DNA of 64,000 nucleotides from Streptococcus pasteurianus (GCF_004843545.1 NZ_CP039457.1:92501-156500), one strand, 5' to 3'; counted from the first letter of the stretch, positions 14,620 through 26,673 are shown. The notes: a model not told the origin generated them from the sequence alone. Translations and numbers: made by a program.

Positions 14620-15879
14620 TTAGCTAAAGTCCAGTACGAAGTATTTTTTCTTACCGCGACGGATAACTGTTAGTTCGTTATCGATTTTATCGTCGTCAGA
14701 AAGTGTGTAGTCTAAATCTTGGATACGTTCACCATTGATGTAGATGGCACCATTTTGAACGTCTTCACGTGCTTGACGTTTTGATGGTGAGATTTTTGCA
14801 GCTACAAGAATTTCAACGATATTGCGGTTATTGTCTGCTTGAACAGCGTAGTTAGGAACATTGTTTAGACCTTGTTTCAATTCTTTTGCTGAAAGGCTTT
14901 TGATGTTTCCGGCGAAGAGTTGTTCAGTGATTTTAAGGGCTTGTTTGTAAGCTGCTTCGCCGTGAACAAGTGTGACAACTTCGCGTGCTAAGATTTTTTG
15001 TGCTAAGCGTTCGTGACGAGCTGCGTTGAATTCTTCTTCTATTTCAGCAATTTCTTCTAGTGAAAGGAATGTGAAGATTTTCAAGAAGCGAACAGCGTCG
15101 TCATCCATAACGTTGAGCCAGAATTGGTACATTTCGTATGGAGATGTTTTTTCAGCGTCAAGCCAAACAGCATTTCCTTCAGATTTACCGAATTTTTTAC
15201 CTGTTGAATCAGTGATGAGTGGTACGGTCATGACATGACCTGTTTTATCAGCTTTGCGGCGTAGCAACTCTGTACCAGCAGTCATATTTCCCCATTGGTC
15301 TGAACCACCGATTTGCAAGGTAACGTTGTATTTGTCATTTAATTCATAGAAATCGTAACCTTGCATGATTTGGTAGGCGAATTCAGTGTATGAGATACCA
15401 GTTTCGATACGTTTTTTAACGGATTCTTTACTCATCATAGCATTGACAGTAAAGTATTTTCCGACATCACGTAGGAAGTCAATGAAACTGACATTGCCAA
15501 ACCAATCATAGTTGTTTACCATAACGGCTTTGTTGTCACCATTTTCGAAATCAAGGAAACGTGATAATTGATTTTGAATCTTAGTTACCCAGCCGTCAAC
15601 AGTTTCTTTAGTTTGAAGACTGCGTTCAGCATCTTTGAATGATGGGTCGCCGATAAGTCCGGTAGCTCCTCCAACAAGAGCATATGGTTTATGCCCTGCT
15701 AATTGCAGGCGGCGTGATGTTAAAATAGCAACGAGGTGACCAAGGTGTAAGCTATCAGCTGTAGGATCATAACCAGTATAATAGGATACTTGCCCTTCTG
15801 TTAATGCTTTGACAAGGGCTTCTTCATCAGTAGTTTGAAAAACTAAGCCACGTTCTTTGAGTTCTTCGAATATGTTCAC
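14620..15879 (-). CDS. tyrS: tyrosyl-tRNA synthetase
   Basis: A class Ic enzyme that charges tRNA-Tyr, 419 residues. The HIGH-type motif is in [13 protein letters not shown] (about 41-53), the KMSKS-type motif is KFGKS (about 229-233), and an S4 RNA-binding domain fills the last 65 residues ([23 protein letters not shown]). The start is a GTG at 15879 behind GTAAGGAGAAAGCTC. The island inserted in its last codons: the protein now ends YFVLDFS instead of YFVLTY, with the rest unchanged, so activity should be preserved. Confidence 0.97.
   Translation of the reverse strand: MNIFEELKERGLVFQTTDEEALVKALTEGQVSYYTGYDPTADSLHLGHLVAILTSRRLQLAGHKPYALVGGATGLIGDPSFKDAERSLQTKETVDGWVTKIQNQLSRFLDFENGDNKAVMVNNYDWFGNVSFIDFLRDVGKYFTVNAMMSKESVKKRIETGISYTEFAYQIMQGYDFYELNDKYNVTLQIGGSDQWGNMTAGTELLRRKADKTGHVMTVPLITDSTGKKFGKSEGNAVWLDAEKTSPYEMYQFWLNVMDDDAVRFLKIFTFLSLEEIAEIEEEFNAARHERLAQKILAREVVTLVHGEAAYKQALKITEQLFAGNIKSLSAKELKQGLNNVPNYAVQADNNRNIVEILVAAKISPSKRQAREDVQNGAIYINGERIQDLDYTLSDDDKIDNELTVIRRGKKKYFVLDFS
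14636..14653. repeat. attR core, inside tyrS
   Basis: An exact 18-bp copy of 4532-4549. On the minus strand it encodes KKKYFV of TyrRS. Beyond it, element DNA supplies a new end (VLDFS and stop) in place of the original VLTY and stop now found at attL. Confidence 0.9.
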
Positions 15880-16038
15880 GAGCTTTCTCCTTACTTAAAA
15901 TTTTGAGGTTAATAGTAATTTCTAGCTAAGTTAACTCTACCTCAATGATATATTGTAGTTTACAGGCTATTATATCAAAAAGCGGTACTTCTATGCAAGC
16001 TTTATCAAAGTTTGGTATAATATTAATGAGGTATTAGA

Positions 16039-18363
16039 ATGTTTAAGAGAAACAAGGAAAAGAAAAAAACAAATCACCAGAAACTTAGTGTTATAGATTT
16101 GGGTTCGGTTGCTTTAAGAACAGTGAAATTATTAACCGACTTTTTTTATATTATTATTATCCTGTTTGGGATGTTAGGGGCGGGTACTGCTTTTGGTTAT
16201 CTTGCGAGTCAGATTGATTCTGTCAAAGTTCCTAGCAAGGAAAGTCTGGTTAGTCAGGTAACATCTTTGACTAGGATTTCAGAGATGTCGTATTCTGATG
16301 GTAGTTCGATTGCAAGTATTGATACTGATTTGTTGCGAACACCTGTTGAAAGCGACGAGATTTCAGACAATGTTAAAAAAGCCATTATTGCGACTGAGGA
16401 TGAAAATTTTGAGAGCCATGATGGTGTTGTTCCAAAAGCTGTTTTTCGTGCAACCTTGGCTTCAGTGCTTGGTTTGGGTGAGACAAGTGGTGGATCAACT
16501 CTTACGCAACAGTTGATTAAACAACAAATTTTGGGAGACGATCCAACCTTTAGACGTAAATCACGCGAAATTATCTACGCATTAGCGCTGGAACGTTATT
16601 TGAGTAAGGATGAGATTTTGACTGATTATCTTAATGTCTCTCCATTCGGACGTAATAATAAAGGTGAAAATATTGCTGGGATTGAGGAAGCAGCGCAAGG
16701 TATTTTTGGCGTTTCAGCCAGTGATTTGACAATTCCACAAGCGGCATTTTTGGCTGGTTTGCCACAAAGTCCGATTGTCTATTCCCCATACACAGCTACA
16801 GGGCAGTTGAAAGACGAGGAGGATATGGCTTATGGTTTGTCTCGTCAGCAAGATGTCCTTTACAATATATATCGCGCAGGCTATTTGACTAAAGCTGAAT
16901 ATGAGGAATATAAGGCTTATGATGTTAGTCGGGATTTCATTCAACCTGAATCGACGACAACGAGTGAACATGATTTTCTTTATTATGCTGTTTTAGAAGA
17001 AGCTCAGGATATCATGTATGATTATTTGGTTGAGCAAAATGGTGTTTCTGAACAAGAACTAAAAAATGATTCAACGAAGGAATCTTACCAAAAATTGGCT
17101 TTAGAAGCGTTGCAACAGGGGGGGTATACCGTTAAAACAACGATTGATAAAGATGTTTATAATACCATGCAGAATGCTGTGGCACAGTATGGTAGCACGC
17201 TTGACCAAGGAAGCTCTCAAACAGTTGAGGTTGGTAATGTCTTGATGGATAATTCTACTGGAGCTATTCTAGGCTTTATTGGTGGACGGGATTATTCAAC
17301 TAACCAGAACAACCATGCGTTTGATACTGCGAGGTCGCCAGGGTCAAGTATTAAGCCGATTATCGCATATGGGATTGCTATTGACCAAGGGCTTTTAGGT
17401 AGTGCTAGTATGTTATCTAACTATCCGACAACTTTCTCTAGTGGTCAGTCAATCATGCACGGTAGTGAAGAAGGAACGGCAATGGTTACTCTCCAAGAAG
17501 CTTTGAATACGTCATGGAATATTCCAGCTTATTGGACGTATCAAATGTTGCTCAATGATGACGTTGATGTTGAATCTTACATGAAGAAAATGGGATATGA
17601 TATTGATGATTATTCTATTGAAAGCTTGCCTTTAGGTGGAGGAATTGAGACAACAGTTCTTCAACAAGTTAATGCTTACCAAATGATTTCAAATGGTGGT
17701 GTTTACTTGAAAGGTTACATGGTTGACAGTATCACAGATAGTCAAGGCAATGTTATTTATCAACATAAAGCTAATCCTGTACGTGTCTTTTCTGAAGCAA
17801 CGGCTAGCATTTTAAATCAGTTATTAAAAGAAGTTATCACTGGTGGTGGTACGACAAAATTTTATGCAGATTTGAAGAGTTTAAATGCGACAGCCGCTAG
17901 TGCGGATTGGACAGGTAAAACCGGTACAACTGACAATTATACAGACGTGTGGCTTGTGCTATCAACACCGAAAGTAACGCTTGGTGGTTGGGCAGGTAAT
18001 GACGACAATACTTCCTTACCTGATGCAGCAGGATATTCTTATAATGCGCAGTACATGGCTTATTTGGTTAATGCCATCTATAACGCTGATTCAAGTGTCT
18101 TAGGTGTTGGTAAGAAATATAGTTTGTCTTCAAATGTTATCAAATCAACTGTTCTTAAAGCAACAGGTTTACAGCCTGGTACGGTGACGGTCAATGGTCG
18201 TTCGCTTACTGTGAGTGGTGAAACAACGACAAGTTATTGGGCTAAGAATGGTGCAGGTACAATGACTTATAAATTTGCTATTGGTGGGACAGATAGTGAT
18301 TATACAAAAGCTTGGGAAAGTTTGTTGAGTAATTCATCTATCACAACAAGTAGCAGCAACTAA
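16039..18363 (+). CDS. pbp1b: class A penicillin-binding protein 1b
   Basis: A bifunctional cell-wall enzyme of 774 residues anchored by one N-terminal helix (about 34-57). The glycosyltransferase (family 51) domain shows EDENFESHDG (120-129) and GGSTLTQQL (151-159). The transpeptidase domain has S436-SIK-K439 as the SxxK motif, SWN (492-494) and KTGT (627-630). It carries a serine/threonine-rich tail, as streptococcal PBP1b does. The position between tyrS and rpoB is the usual streptococcal order. TATAAT lies about 20 bases upstream of the start and GAGGT precedes the ATG. Confidence 0.95.
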   Translation: MFKRNKEKKKTNHQKLSVIDLGSVALRTVKLLTDFFYIIIILFGMLGAGTAFGYLASQIDSVKVPSKESLVSQVTSLTRISEMSYSDGSSIASIDTDLLRTPVESDEISDNVKKAIIATEDENFESHDGVVPKAVFRATLASVLGLGETSGGSTLTQQLIKQQILGDDPTFRRKSREIIYALALERYLSKDEILTDYLNVSPFGRNNKGENIAGIEEAAQGIFGVSASDLTIPQAAFLAGLPQSPIVYSPYTATGQLKDEEDMAYGLSRQQDVLYNIYRAGYLTKAEYEEYKAYDVSRDFIQPESTTTSEHDFLYYAVLEEAQDIMYDYLVEQNGVSEQELKNDSTKESYQKLALEALQQGGYTVKTTIDKDVYNTMQNAVAQYGSTLDQGSSQTVEVGNVLMDNSTGAILGFIGGRDYSTNQNNHAFDTARSPGSSIKPIIAYGIAIDQGLLGSASMLSNYPTTFSSGQSIMHGSEEGTAMVTLQEALNTSWNIPAYWTYQMLLNDDVDVESYMKKMGYDIDDYSIESLPLGGGIETTVLQQVNAYQMISNGGVYLKGYMVDSITDSQGNVIYQHKANPVRVFSEATASILNQLLKEVITGGGTTKFYADLKSLNATAASADWTGKTGTTDNYTDVWLVLSTPKVTLGGWAGNDDNTSLPDAAGYSYNAQYMAYLVNAIYNADSSVLGVGKKYSLSSNVIKSTVLKATGLQPGTVTVNGRSLTVSGETTTSYWAKNGAGTMTYKFAIGGTDSDYTKAWESLLSNSSITTSSSN

Positions 18364-18368
18364 TATAC

Positions 18369-18397
18369 TTGCAAAAATTAAAAAAATAAGGTATAAT
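18369..18397 (+). promoter_or_regulatory. rpoBC promoter
   Basis: -35 TTGCAA (18369-18374) and -10 TATAAT (18392-18397) are separated by exactly 17 bases, directly after the pbp1b stop. The rpoB start is 309 bases downstream of the -10, leaving a long leader. Confidence 0.8.
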
Positions 18398-18421
18398 GTT
18401 AACAATTATTTGTCGTCTGCT

Positions 18422-18498
18422 TTAGTTGAAATATTGTCCAACTAAGGTTTACAGCAGTTAAATCACACTTTTACTGGTCAGATTTAGCTGCTCTTTTT
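18422..18498 (+). promoter_or_regulatory. rpoB leader with hairpins and an intrinsic terminator
   Basis: The first hairpin pairs TTAGTTG (18422-18428) with CAACTAA (18439-18445). The second pairs AGCAGTTAAATC (18453-18464) with GATTTAGCTGCT (18481-18492) and is followed by CTTTTT. The second is a terminator between promoter and gene. CTGCT at 18417-18421 can pair with the AGCAG of the terminator's left arm, giving an alternative fold. The rest of the leader (18499-18690) shows no other clear structure. Confidence 0.6.
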
Positions 18499-18705
18499 GT
18501 GCCTAATTTTAGAAAAAATAGGAGTTGTAACCTATATTTAAAGATTCTAAAAATTCACATCAACGACACACTTGGCAGGGTGTTTTAATGAGCAACCTAA
18601 CTATAAAGGTCAAAATGAAAAATAATGATGATTCTCGTCAAAATGAAGGGAATCGGGTTATGTGACATTTATTGACCTCTGTATTTTAATGAAGGAGTAA
18701 AAAAC

Positions 18706-21700
18706 TTGGCAGGACATGAAGTTCAGTACGGAAAACACCGTACACGTCGTAGCTTTTCAAGAATCAAGGAAGTTCTTGATTTACCTAACTTGATTGAAAT
18801 TCAAACGGATTCTTTTAAAGACTTCTTGGATAATGGATTGAGAGAAGTTTTTGAAGATGTACTTCCGATTACAAACTTTACGGATACTATGGAGCTTGAA
18901 TTTGTTGGTTACGAATTAAAAGAGCCTAAATATACGCTTGAAGAAGCTCGTATCCACGATGCATCTTATTCAGCACCTATTTTTGTAACCTTCCGTTTGA
19001 TTAATAAAGAAACAGGAGAAATCAAAACTCAAGAAGTTTTCTTCGGTGATTTCCCAATCATGACTGAAATGGGTACATTCATCATCAACGGTGGTGAACG
19101 TATTATCGTTTCTCAGTTAGTTCGTTCTCCTGGTGTTTATTTCAACGATAAAGTTGATAAAAACGGTAAAGTTGGTTACGGTTCAACTGTAATTCCTAAC
19201 CGTGGAGCTTGGCTTGAATTAGAAACAGATTCAAAAGACATTGCTTACACACGTATTGACCGTACACGTAAAATTCCATTTACAACACTTGTACGTGCAC
19301 TTGGTTTCTCAGGTGATGATGAAATCGTGGATATCTTCGGTGACAGCGAGCTTGTTCGTAATACTATTGAAAAAGATATTCATAAAAATCCAGCAGATTC
19401 ACGTACTGACGAAGCGCTTAAAGAAATTTACGAACGCCTTCGTCCAGGTGAACCAAAAACAGCCGATAGCTCACGTAGTTTGCTTGTAGCTCGTTTCTTT
19501 GACCCACGTCGTTATGACTTGGCAGCTGTTGGACGTTACAAAATCAATAAAAAACTTAACGTCAAGACTCGTCTCTTGAACCAAACTATAGCTGAAAACT
19601 TGGTTGATACTGAAACTGGTGAAATTCTTGTTGAAGCTGGTACAGTAATGACACGTGACGTGATTGATTCAATTGCTGAACAATTAGATGGTGACCTTAA
19701 CAAATTTGTTTACACACCAAATGATTACGCTGTTGTCACTGAACCTGTCGTTCTTCAAAAATTCAAAGTTGTGTCACCGGTTGACCCAGACCGCGTTGTT
19801 ACAATCGTAGGTAATGCAAATCCTGATGATAAAGCGCGTGCACTTACACCAGCAGACATCTTGGCTGAAATGTCATACTTCCTTAATCTTGCTGAAGGTC
19901 TTGGTAAAGTTGACGATATCGACCACCTTGGTAACCGTCGTATTCGTGCCGTTGGTGAATTGCTTGCTAACCAATTCCGTATTGGTCTTGCTCGTATGGA
20001 ACGTAATGTTCGTGAACGTATGTCAGTTCAAGACAATGAAGTGTTGACACCACAACAAATCATCAACATTCGTCCTGTAACTGCGGCTGTTAAAGAATTC
20101 TTCGGTTCTTCTCAATTGTCACAGTTCATGGACCAACACAACCCACTTTCTGAATTGTCTCACAAACGTCGTTTGTCAGCCTTAGGACCTGGTGGTTTGA
20201 CTCGTGACCGTGCTGGTTATGAAGTTCGTGACGTGCACTACACTCACTATGGTCGTATGTGTCCGATTGAAACTCCTGAAGGACCTAACATCGGTTTGAT
20301 TAATAACTTGTCAACATACGGACATCTTAATAAATATGGTTTCATCCAAACACCATATCGTAAAGTTGACCGTACTACTGGTGTGGTTACAAACGAAATT
20401 GTTTGGTTGACTGCCGATGAAGAAGATGAATACACGGTAGCGCAAGCTAACTCGAAACTTAACGAAGATGGAACATTCGCTGAAGAAATTGTTATGGGAC
20501 GTCATCAAGGTAATAACCAAGAATTCCCATCAAACATCGTTGACTTCGTGGATGTTTCTCCTAAACAAGTAGTTGCCGTTGCGACAGCATGTATTCCTTT
20601 CCTTGAAAATGATGATTCAAACCGTGCCCTTATGGGTGCCAACATGCAACGTCAAGCGGTGCCATTGATTGACCCACATGCACCATATGTTGGTACTGGT
20701 ATGGAATATCAAGCAGCTCACGATTCTGGTGCCGCTGTTATCGCTAAACATGATGGACGCGTAGTCTTCTCAGACGCTGAAAAAGTTGAAGTTCGTCGTG
20801 AAGATGGTTCACTTGATGTTTACCACATTACTAAATTCCGTCGTTCAAACTCAGGTACAGCATACAACCAACGTACACTTGTTAAAGTTGGTGATATTGT
20901 TGAAAAAGGTGACTTCATTGCTGACGGACCTTCTATGGAAAAAGGTGAAATGGCACTTGGTCAAAACCCAATCGTTGCCTACATGACATGGGATGGTTAC
21001 AACTATGAAGATGCCGTTATCATGAGCGAACGTCTTGTTAAAGAAGATGTTTACACATCAGTTCACTTGGAAGAATTTGAATCAGAAACACGTGATACTA
21101 AGTTAGGCCCTGAAGAAATCACTCGCGAAATTCCAAACGTTGGTGAAGAAGCTCTTAAAGACCTTGACGAAATGGGTATTATCCGTATTGGTGCTGAAGT
21201 TAAAGAAGGTGATATCCTTGTAGGTAAAGTAACACCTAAAGGTGAAAAAGACCTTTCTGCTGAAGAACGCCTTCTTCACGCAATCTTCGGTGATAAATCT
21301 CGTGAAGTACGTGATACATCACTTCGTGTACCACACGGTGGAGACGGTGTTGTTCGTGACGTTAAAATCTTCACACGTGCTAACGGTGATGAATTGCAAT
21401 CAGGTGTCAACATGCTCGTTCGTGTTTACATTGCACAAAAACGTAAAATCAAAGTCGGAGATAAAATGGCCGGTCGTCACGGAAACAAAGGGGTTGTTTC
21501 TCGTATCGTTCCTGTTGAAGACATGCCATATCTTCCAGACGGAACTCCAGTTGATATCATGTTGAACCCTCTTGGGGTGCCATCTCGTATGAATATCGGA
21601 CAAGTTATGGAACTTCACCTTGGTATGGCAGCTCGTAACCTCGGTATTCACATTGCAACTCCAGTCTTTGACGGGGCAACTTCAGAAGACCTTTGGGATA

Positions 21701-22278
21701 CTGTTCGTGAAGCTGGTATGGATAGCGACGCTAAGACAGTTCTTTATGACGGTCGTACAGGTGAACCATTTGATAATCGTGTCTCTGTTGGTATCATGTA
21801 CATGATCAAACTTCACCACATGGTTGATGATAAACTTCACGCTCGTTCAGTTGGTCCTTACTCACTTGTTACACAACAACCTCTTGGTGGTAAAGCACAA
21901 TTTGGTGGACAACGTTTCGGTGAAATGGAAGTTTGGGCTTTGGAAGCTTATGGTGCATCAAATGTCCTTCAAGAAATCTTGACATACAAGTCAGATGATG
22001 TGACTGGACGTCTTAAAGCTTATGAAGCTATCACTAAAGGTAAACCAATTCCAAAACCAGGTGTACCAGAATCATTCCGAGTGCTTGTTAAAGAATTGCA
22101 ATCACTTGGTCTTGATATGCGTGTGCTTGATGAAGATGATAACGAAGTAGAACTTCGTGATCTTGATGAAGGTGAAGACGACGACGTTATGCACGTTGAT
22201 GACCTTGAAAAAGCTCGTCAAAAGCAAGAAACTGAATCTGCTGAAAAAGTAGGAGTTTCTGCTGAAGAAAATAAATAA
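18706..22278 (+). CDS. rpoB: RNA polymerase beta subunit
   Basis: The beta subunit has 1190 residues, usual for streptococci. The start is TTG at 18706 behind GAAGGAGTAAAAAAC, giving [11 protein letters not shown]. The rifampicin pocket reads [20 protein letters not shown] followed by [10 protein letters not shown], the wild-type arrangement, so no classic rifampicin-resistance change is visible. Conserved blocks [23 protein letters not shown] and [25 protein letters not shown] are present, and the C-terminus is acidic. It is co-transcribed with rpoC, with 176 bases between the genes. Confidence 0.99.
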   Translation: MAGHEVQYGKHRTRRSFSRIKEVLDLPNLIEIQTDSFKDFLDNGLREVFEDVLPITNFTDTMELEFVGYELKEPKYTLEEARIHDASYSAPIFVTFRLINKETGEIKTQEVFFGDFPIMTEMGTFIINGGERIIVSQLVRSPGVYFNDKVDKNGKVGYGSTVIPNRGAWLELETDSKDIAYTRIDRTRKIPFTTLVRALGFSGDDEIVDIFGDSELVRNTIEKDIHKNPADSRTDEALKEIYERLRPGEPKTADSSRSLLVARFFDPRRYDLAAVGRYKINKKLNVKTRLLNQTIAENLVDTETGEILVEAGTVMTRDVIDSIAEQLDGDLNKFVYTPNDYAVVTEPVVLQKFKVVSPVDPDRVVTIVGNANPDDKARALTPADILAEMSYFLNLAEGLGKVDDIDHLGNRRIRAVGELLANQFRIGLARMERNVRERMSVQDNEVLTPQQIINIRPVTAAVKEFFGSSQLSQFMDQHNPLSELSHKRRLSALGPGGLTRDRAGYEVRDVHYTHYGRMCPIETPEGPNIGLINNLSTYGHLNKYGFIQTPYRKVDRTTGVVTNEIVWLTADEEDEYTVAQANSKLNEDGTFAEEIVMGRHQGNNQEFPSNIVDFVDVSPKQVVAVATACIPFLENDDSNRALMGANMQRQAVPLIDPHAPYVGTGMEYQAAHDSGAAVIAKHDGRVVFSDAEKVEVRREDGSLDVYHITKFRRSNSGTAYNQRTLVKVGDIVEKGDFIADGPSMEKGEMALGQNPIVAYMTWDGYNYEDAVIMSERLVKEDVYTSVHLEEFESETRDTKLGPEEITREIPNVGEEALKDLDEMGIIRIGAEVKEGDILVGKVTPKGEKDLSAEERLLHAIFGDKSREVRDTSLRVPHGGDGVVRDVKIFTRANGDELQSGVNMLVRVYIAQKRKIKVGDKMAGRHGNKGVVSRIVPVEDMPYLPDGTPVDIMLNPLGVPSRMNIGQVMELHLGMAARNLGIHIATPVFDGATSEDLWDTVREAGMDSDAKTVLYDGRTGEPFDNRVSVGIMYMIKLHHMVDDKLHARSVGPYSLVTQQPLGGKAQFGGQRFGEMEVWALEAYGASNVLQEILTYKSDDVTGRLKAYEAITKGKPIPKPGVPESFRVLVKELQSLGLDMRVLDEDDNEVELRDLDEGEDDDVMHVDDLEKARQKQETESAEKVGVSAEENK

Positions 22279-22300
22279 TAGGAAATAACAATTTAGACAT

Positions 22301-22328
22301 GGAAAGTGCAAGCCAACCTTGCCTTTCC
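22301..22328 (+). other. intergenic hairpin between rpoB and rpoC
   Basis: GGAAAG-T-GCAAG pairs with CTTGC-CTTTCC around CCAAC. It has no T tract, so it is not a terminator. RNA processing or stability could be its role. Confidence 0.5.
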
Positions 22329-22410
22329 TAGTCAGATTGTTTGAATGAGTCCTATAACGATAAATAATGTCTTGCAGACAAAAGTTTGTAAGTCGTGACA
22401 AATTAGAAAG

Positions 22411-22429
22411 TAGCTCTGCTATTTTCAAA
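22411..22429 (+). repeat. 19-nt repeat shared with the groES leader
   Basis: TAGCTCTGCTATTTTCAAA occurs exactly here, 25 bases before the rpoC start, and at 51115-51133, 31 bases before the groES start, in the same orientation. Confidence 0.6.
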
Positions 22430-22454
22430 AGAACAATAAAGAAAGGTAAAACTA

Positions 22455-25400
22455 GTGGTTGACGTAAATCGTTTTAAAAGTATGCAAATCACATTAGCCT
22501 CACCAAGTAAAGTCCGTTCATGGTCTTATGGTGAAGTTAAAAAACCTGAAACAATCAACTATCGTACGCTCAAACCAGAACGTGAAGGTCTTTTTGATGA
22601 AGTAATCTTTGGACCAACAAAAGACTGGGAATGTGCTTGTGGTAAATATAAACGTATTCGTTATAAAGGAATTGTTTGTGACCGCTGTGGTGTTGAAGTA
22701 ACACGTGCTAAAGTTCGTCGTGAACGCATGGGACACATTGAATTGAAAGCTCCAGTATCACACATCTGGTACTTCAAAGGTATTCCATCACGCATGGGAC
22801 TTACTCTTGATATGAGTCCACGTGCTCTTGAAGAAGTTATTTACTTCGCTGCTTACGTAGTTATTGATCCAAAAGATACTCCGCTTGAACCAAAATCACT
22901 TTTGACTGAGCGTGAATATCGTGAAAAATTACAAGAATACGGACAAGGCTCATTTGTTGCGAAAATGGGTGCTGAAGCTATCCAAGATCTTCTTAAACGC
23001 GTTGATTTGAAATCTGAAATCGCTGAACTTAAGGAAGAATTGAAAACAGCAACAGGGCAAAAACGTATCAAAGCTGTCCGTCGTTTGGACGTGCTTGATG
23101 CCTTCTACAAATCTGGTAACAAACCAGAATGGATGGTACTTAACATCTTGCCAGTTATTCCACCAGATCTTCGTCCAATGGTTCAATTGGATGGTGGACG
23201 TTTCGCTGCATCTGACTTGAATGACCTTTACCGTCGTGTTATCAACCGTAACAACCGTTTGGCTCGTTTGCTTGAATTGAATGCCCCAGGTATCATTGTG
23301 CAAAATGAAAAACGTATGTTGCAAGAAGCTGTTGATGCTCTTATCGATAACGGTCGTCGTGGTCGTCCAATCACTGGTCCTGGTAGCCGTCCTCTTAAAT
23401 CTTTGAGCCACATGCTTAAAGGTAAACAAGGTCGTTTCCGTCAAAACTTGCTTGGTAAACGTGTTGACTTCTCTGGACGTTCAGTTATCGCCGTAGGTCC
23501 AACACTTAAAATGTATCAATGTGGTGTGCCGCGTGAAATGGCTATCGAATTGTTCAAACCATTCGTAATGCGTGAAATTGTTGCGCGTGACTATGCTGGT
23601 AACGTTAAAGCAGCGAAACGTATGGTTGAACGTGGTGATGAACGTATTTGGGATATTCTTGAAGAAGTTATCAAAGAACATCCAGTACTGCTTAACCGCG
23701 CACCGACTCTTCACCGTTTGGGTATCCAAGCCTTCGAACCAGTCCTTATCGATGGTAAAGCACTTCGTCTTCACCCACTTGTTTGTGAAGCCTACAATGC
23801 CGACTTCGATGGTGACCAAATGGCCATCCACGTACCACTTTCTGAAGAAGCACAAGCTGAAGCACGTCTTCTTATGCTTGCCGCAGAACACATCCTTAAC
23901 CCTAAAGATGGTAAACCAGTCGTAACACCATCTCAAGATATGGTTCTTGGTAACTACTACCTTACTATGGAAGAACCAGGTCGTGAAGGTGAAGGAATGA
24001 TCTTCAAAGACCGTGATGAAGCAGTTATGGCTTACCGTAATGGTTATGTTCACTTGCATACTCGTGTGGGTATTGCCGTTGATAGCATGCCAAATAAACC
24101 ATGGACTGACGAACAGAAACATAAAATCCTGGTTACAACTGTAGGTAAGATTCTCTTCAACGATATCATGCCTGAGGATTTACCTTACCTTCAAGAGCCA
24201 AACAATGCTAACCTAACAGAAAAAACTCCAGATAAATACTTCTTAGCACCAGGACAAGATATTCAATCTGCTATTGACAGCTTGGAAATCAATGTACCAT
24301 TTAAGAAGAAAAATCTTGGAAATATCATTGCGGAAATCTTTAAACGTTTCCGTACAACAGAAACATCAGCTTTCCTTGACCGCTTGAAAGACCTTGGTTA
24401 CTATCATTCAACTCTTGCTGGTTTGACAGTAGGTATCGCCGATATCCCAGTTATCGATAACAAACAAGAAATTATCGATGCAGCTCACAGCAAAGTTGAA
24501 CAAATCAACAAAGCCTTCCGTCGTGGTTTGATGACTGATGATGACCGTTATGTTGCTGTTACAACAACATGGCGTGAAGCTAAAGAAGAACTTGAACAAC
24601 GTCTGATTGAAACACAAGATCCTAAGAATCCTATCGTTATGATGATGGACTCAGGAGCTCGTGGTAACATCTCTAACTTCTCACAACTTGCCGGTATGCG
24701 TGGTTTGATGGCTGCTCCGAACGGACGTATCATGGAATTGCCTATCCTATCTAACTTCCGTGAAGGTTTGTCTGTCTTGGAAATGTTCTTCTCAACTCAC
24801 GGTGCTCGTAAAGGTATGACCGATACAGCCCTTAAGACTGCCGACTCTGGTTACCTTACTCGTCGTTTGGTTGACGTTGCCCAAGATGTTATCATTCGTG
24901 AAGATGATTGTGGAACTGACCGTGGTCTTGTTATTCGTGCCATTACTGACGGTAAAGAGGTGACAGAAACTCTTGAAGAGCGTCTGGTTGGTCGTTACAC
25001 TAAGAAATCTGTTAAACATCCTGAAACTGGCGAAGTTATTGTTGGTTCAGATGTATTGATTACTGAAGATATGGCAGCTGAAATTGTTAAAGCTGGTGTT
25101 GAAGAAGTTACAATCCGTTCAGTATTCACATGTAACACTCGTCATGGTGTCTGCCGTCACTGTTATGGTGTCAACCTTGCAACAGGTGATGCGGTTGAAG
25201 TTGGTGAAGCAGTTGGTACAATTGCCGCTCAATCTATCGGTGAACCTGGTACACAGCTTACAATGCGTACTTTCCACACGGGTGGTGTTGCGTCAAATAC
25301 CGATATCACACAAGGTCTTCCTCGTATCCAAGAAATCTTTGAAGCTCGTAATCCTAAAGGGGAAGCCGTTATTACTGAAGTTAAAGGTACTGTTGTTGAC

Positions 25401-26093
25401 ATCGAAGAAGATGCTTCTACACGTACTAAGAAAGTTTACGTTCAAGGTAAAACTGGTATGGGTGAATACGTGGTACCATTCACTGCCCGCATGAAAGTTG
25501 CTGTTGGTGATGAGGTACACCGTGGTGCTCCACTTACTGAAGGTTCTATCCAACCTAAACGTCTCCTTGAAGTTCGTGACACATTATCAGTTGAAACTTA
25601 CCTTCTTGCTGAAGTACAAAAAGTTTACCGTAGCCAAGGGGTAGAAATCGGTGATAAACACGTCGAAGTAATGGTTCGCCAAATGCTTCGCAAAGTTCGT
25701 ATCATGGATCCAGGTGATACAGAACTTCTCCCAGGCACACTTATGGATATTGCAGACTTTACGGATGCTAACAAAGATGTTGTTATCTCTGGTGGTATCC
25801 CTGCAACATCACGTCCAGTGCTTATGGGGATTACAAAAGCTTCGCTTGAAACTAACTCATTCTTGTCAGCCGCATCATTCCAAGAAACAACTCGTGTTCT
25901 TACAGATGCTGCTATCCGTGGTAAGAAAGATCATCTTCTTGGTCTTAAAGAAAATGTTATCATCGGTAAAATCATTCCAGCTGGTACAGGTATGGCTCGT
26001 TACCGTAACCTTGAACCACAAGCTGTTAATGAACTTGAAATAAGTGAAGAAGCAGAAACAGTTGAAGCAACCGTTTCAACAGGTGCTGAATAA
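22455..26093 (+). CDS. rpoC: RNA polymerase beta' subunit
   Basis: The beta' subunit has 1212 residues. The start is GTG at 22455 after GAAAGGTAAAACTA. The N-terminal zinc site is [20 protein letters not shown] (about 60-79), the catalytic magnesium loop is NADFDGDQM, and the second zinc site is [11 protein letters not shown] near residue 895. The trigger-loop region ([20 protein letters not shown]) and the bridge-helix region are intact. It is the second gene of rpoBC and is followed by a strong terminator. Confidence 0.99.
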   Translation: MVDVNRFKSMQITLASPSKVRSWSYGEVKKPETINYRTLKPEREGLFDEVIFGPTKDWECACGKYKRIRYKGIVCDRCGVEVTRAKVRRERMGHIELKAPVSHIWYFKGIPSRMGLTLDMSPRALEEVIYFAAYVVIDPKDTPLEPKSLLTEREYREKLQEYGQGSFVAKMGAEAIQDLLKRVDLKSEIAELKEELKTATGQKRIKAVRRLDVLDAFYKSGNKPEWMVLNILPVIPPDLRPMVQLDGGRFAASDLNDLYRRVINRNNRLARLLELNAPGIIVQNEKRMLQEAVDALIDNGRRGRPITGPGSRPLKSLSHMLKGKQGRFRQNLLGKRVDFSGRSVIAVGPTLKMYQCGVPREMAIELFKPFVMREIVARDYAGNVKAAKRMVERGDERIWDILEEVIKEHPVLLNRAPTLHRLGIQAFEPVLIDGKALRLHPLVCEAYNADFDGDQMAIHVPLSEEAQAEARLLMLAAEHILNPKDGKPVVTPSQDMVLGNYYLTMEEPGREGEGMIFKDRDEAVMAYRNGYVHLHTRVGIAVDSMPNKPWTDEQKHKILVTTVGKILFNDIMPEDLPYLQEPNNANLTEKTPDKYFLAPGQDIQSAIDSLEINVPFKKKNLGNIIAEIFKRFRTTETSAFLDRLKDLGYYHSTLAGLTVGIADIPVIDNKQEIIDAAHSKVEQINKAFRRGLMTDDDRYVAVTTTWREAKEELEQRLIETQDPKNPIVMMMDSGARGNISNFSQLAGMRGLMAAPNGRIMELPILSNFREGLSVLEMFFSTHGARKGMTDTALKTADSGYLTRRLVDVAQDVIIREDDCGTDRGLVIRAITDGKEVTETLEERLVGRYTKKSVKHPETGEVIVGSDVLITEDMAAEIVKAGVEEVTIRSVFTCNTRHGVCRHCYGVNLATGDAVEVGEAVGTIAAQSIGEPGTQLTMRTFHTGGVASNTDITQGLPRIQEIFEARNPKGEAVITEVKGTVVDIEEDASTRTKKVYVQGKTGMGEYVVPFTARMKVAVGDEVHRGAPLTEGSIQPKRLLEVRDTLSVETYLLAEVQKVYRSQGVEIGDKHVEVMVRQMLRKVRIMDPGDTELLPGTLMDIADFTDANKDVVISGGIPATSRPVLMGITKASLETNSFLSAASFQETTRVLTDAAIRGKKDHLLGLKENVIIGKIIPAGTGMARYRNLEPQAVNELEISEEAETVEATVSTGAE

Positions 26094-26124
26094 GGTTAGT
26101 TCACATTTTATGCTAATAAATGAA

Positions 26125-26155
26125 AAGGTCTGAGATTTTCATCTCAGACCTTTGT
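26125..26155 (+). terminator. rpoBC terminator
   Basis: AAAGGTCTGAGAT pairs perfectly with ATCTCAGACCTTT around TTTC. Confidence 0.88.
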
Positions 26156-26258
26156 GCTTATTATCACCGAACTTTACTGATAATAATTCTAAATAAGCAA
26201 ATTCTTTTTAAAAAGCTTTTGATTTTTATATAATAAACTCCGTAAGGAAGTGTGTTAA

Positions 26259-26621
26259 ATGTATCAAGTGATAAAAATGTATGGGGATTATGAGCCGTGG
26301 TGGTTCTTGAAAGATTGGCAAAAAGATATTATAGAAGAAAAACGTTTTGAGTATTTTGAGGATGCTTTCTCCTTTTACAAAACAGAATGGTTATCTCTTA
26401 AAACGACTTTACCAAGTTGTAAATATCATGATAATCTTCAGGCGGCTTTCTGGGATAAGACAGATCAACGTTGGTGTGAGAATTGTGGGGATTATCTGCA
26501 ACAGTACCATTCCATTTTAATGCTCAAAGACGGTAAAGAATTGCCTGAAGGGACTTTTTCTTATCATTTTAACGTTCAAAATGATGAGTTAAGACCCCAA
26601 AATTGTAAATTCGAATCGTAA
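26259..26621 (+). CDS. DUF1033 family protein
   Basis: A 120-residue protein of the streptococcal DUF1033 family. Aromatic residues are abundant (YEPWWFLKDWQ at 13-23), and a Cys pair CENC appears in DQRWCENCGDYLQQY. Its function is not known. It regularly sits between rpoC and comGA in streptococci, as here. TTTATATAATAA upstream may be its promoter, and GTAAGGAAGTGTGTTAA precedes the ATG. The com-box of the next operon lies downstream of it, so it is not part of the competence transcript. Confidence 0.88.
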   Translation: MYQVIKMYGDYEPWWFLKDWQKDIIEEKRFEYFEDAFSFYKTEWLSLKTTLPSCKYHDNLQAAFWDKTDQRWCENCGDYLQQYHSILMLKDGKELPEGTFSYHFNVQNDELRPQNCKFES

Positions 26622-26665
26622 TCATGGAATTTTTTCCATGATTTTTTTGTTTTTTATGACTAATT

Positions 26666-26673
26666 TACGAATA
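26666..26673 (+). promoter_or_regulatory. com-box of the comG operon
   Basis: TACGAATA in TTTACGAATAGAAAAG is a perfect ComX (sigma-X) site, 18 bases upstream of the comGA start codon. Confidence 0.88.

Noticed and set aside
20100..20300. Possible rifampicin-resistance changes in rpoB
   Set aside because: The pocket reads as wild type at the usual Asp, His and Ser positions.
26085..26260. rpoC-DUF1033 gap as an extra small RNA
   Set aside because: It contains only the rpoBC terminator and a weak promoter.
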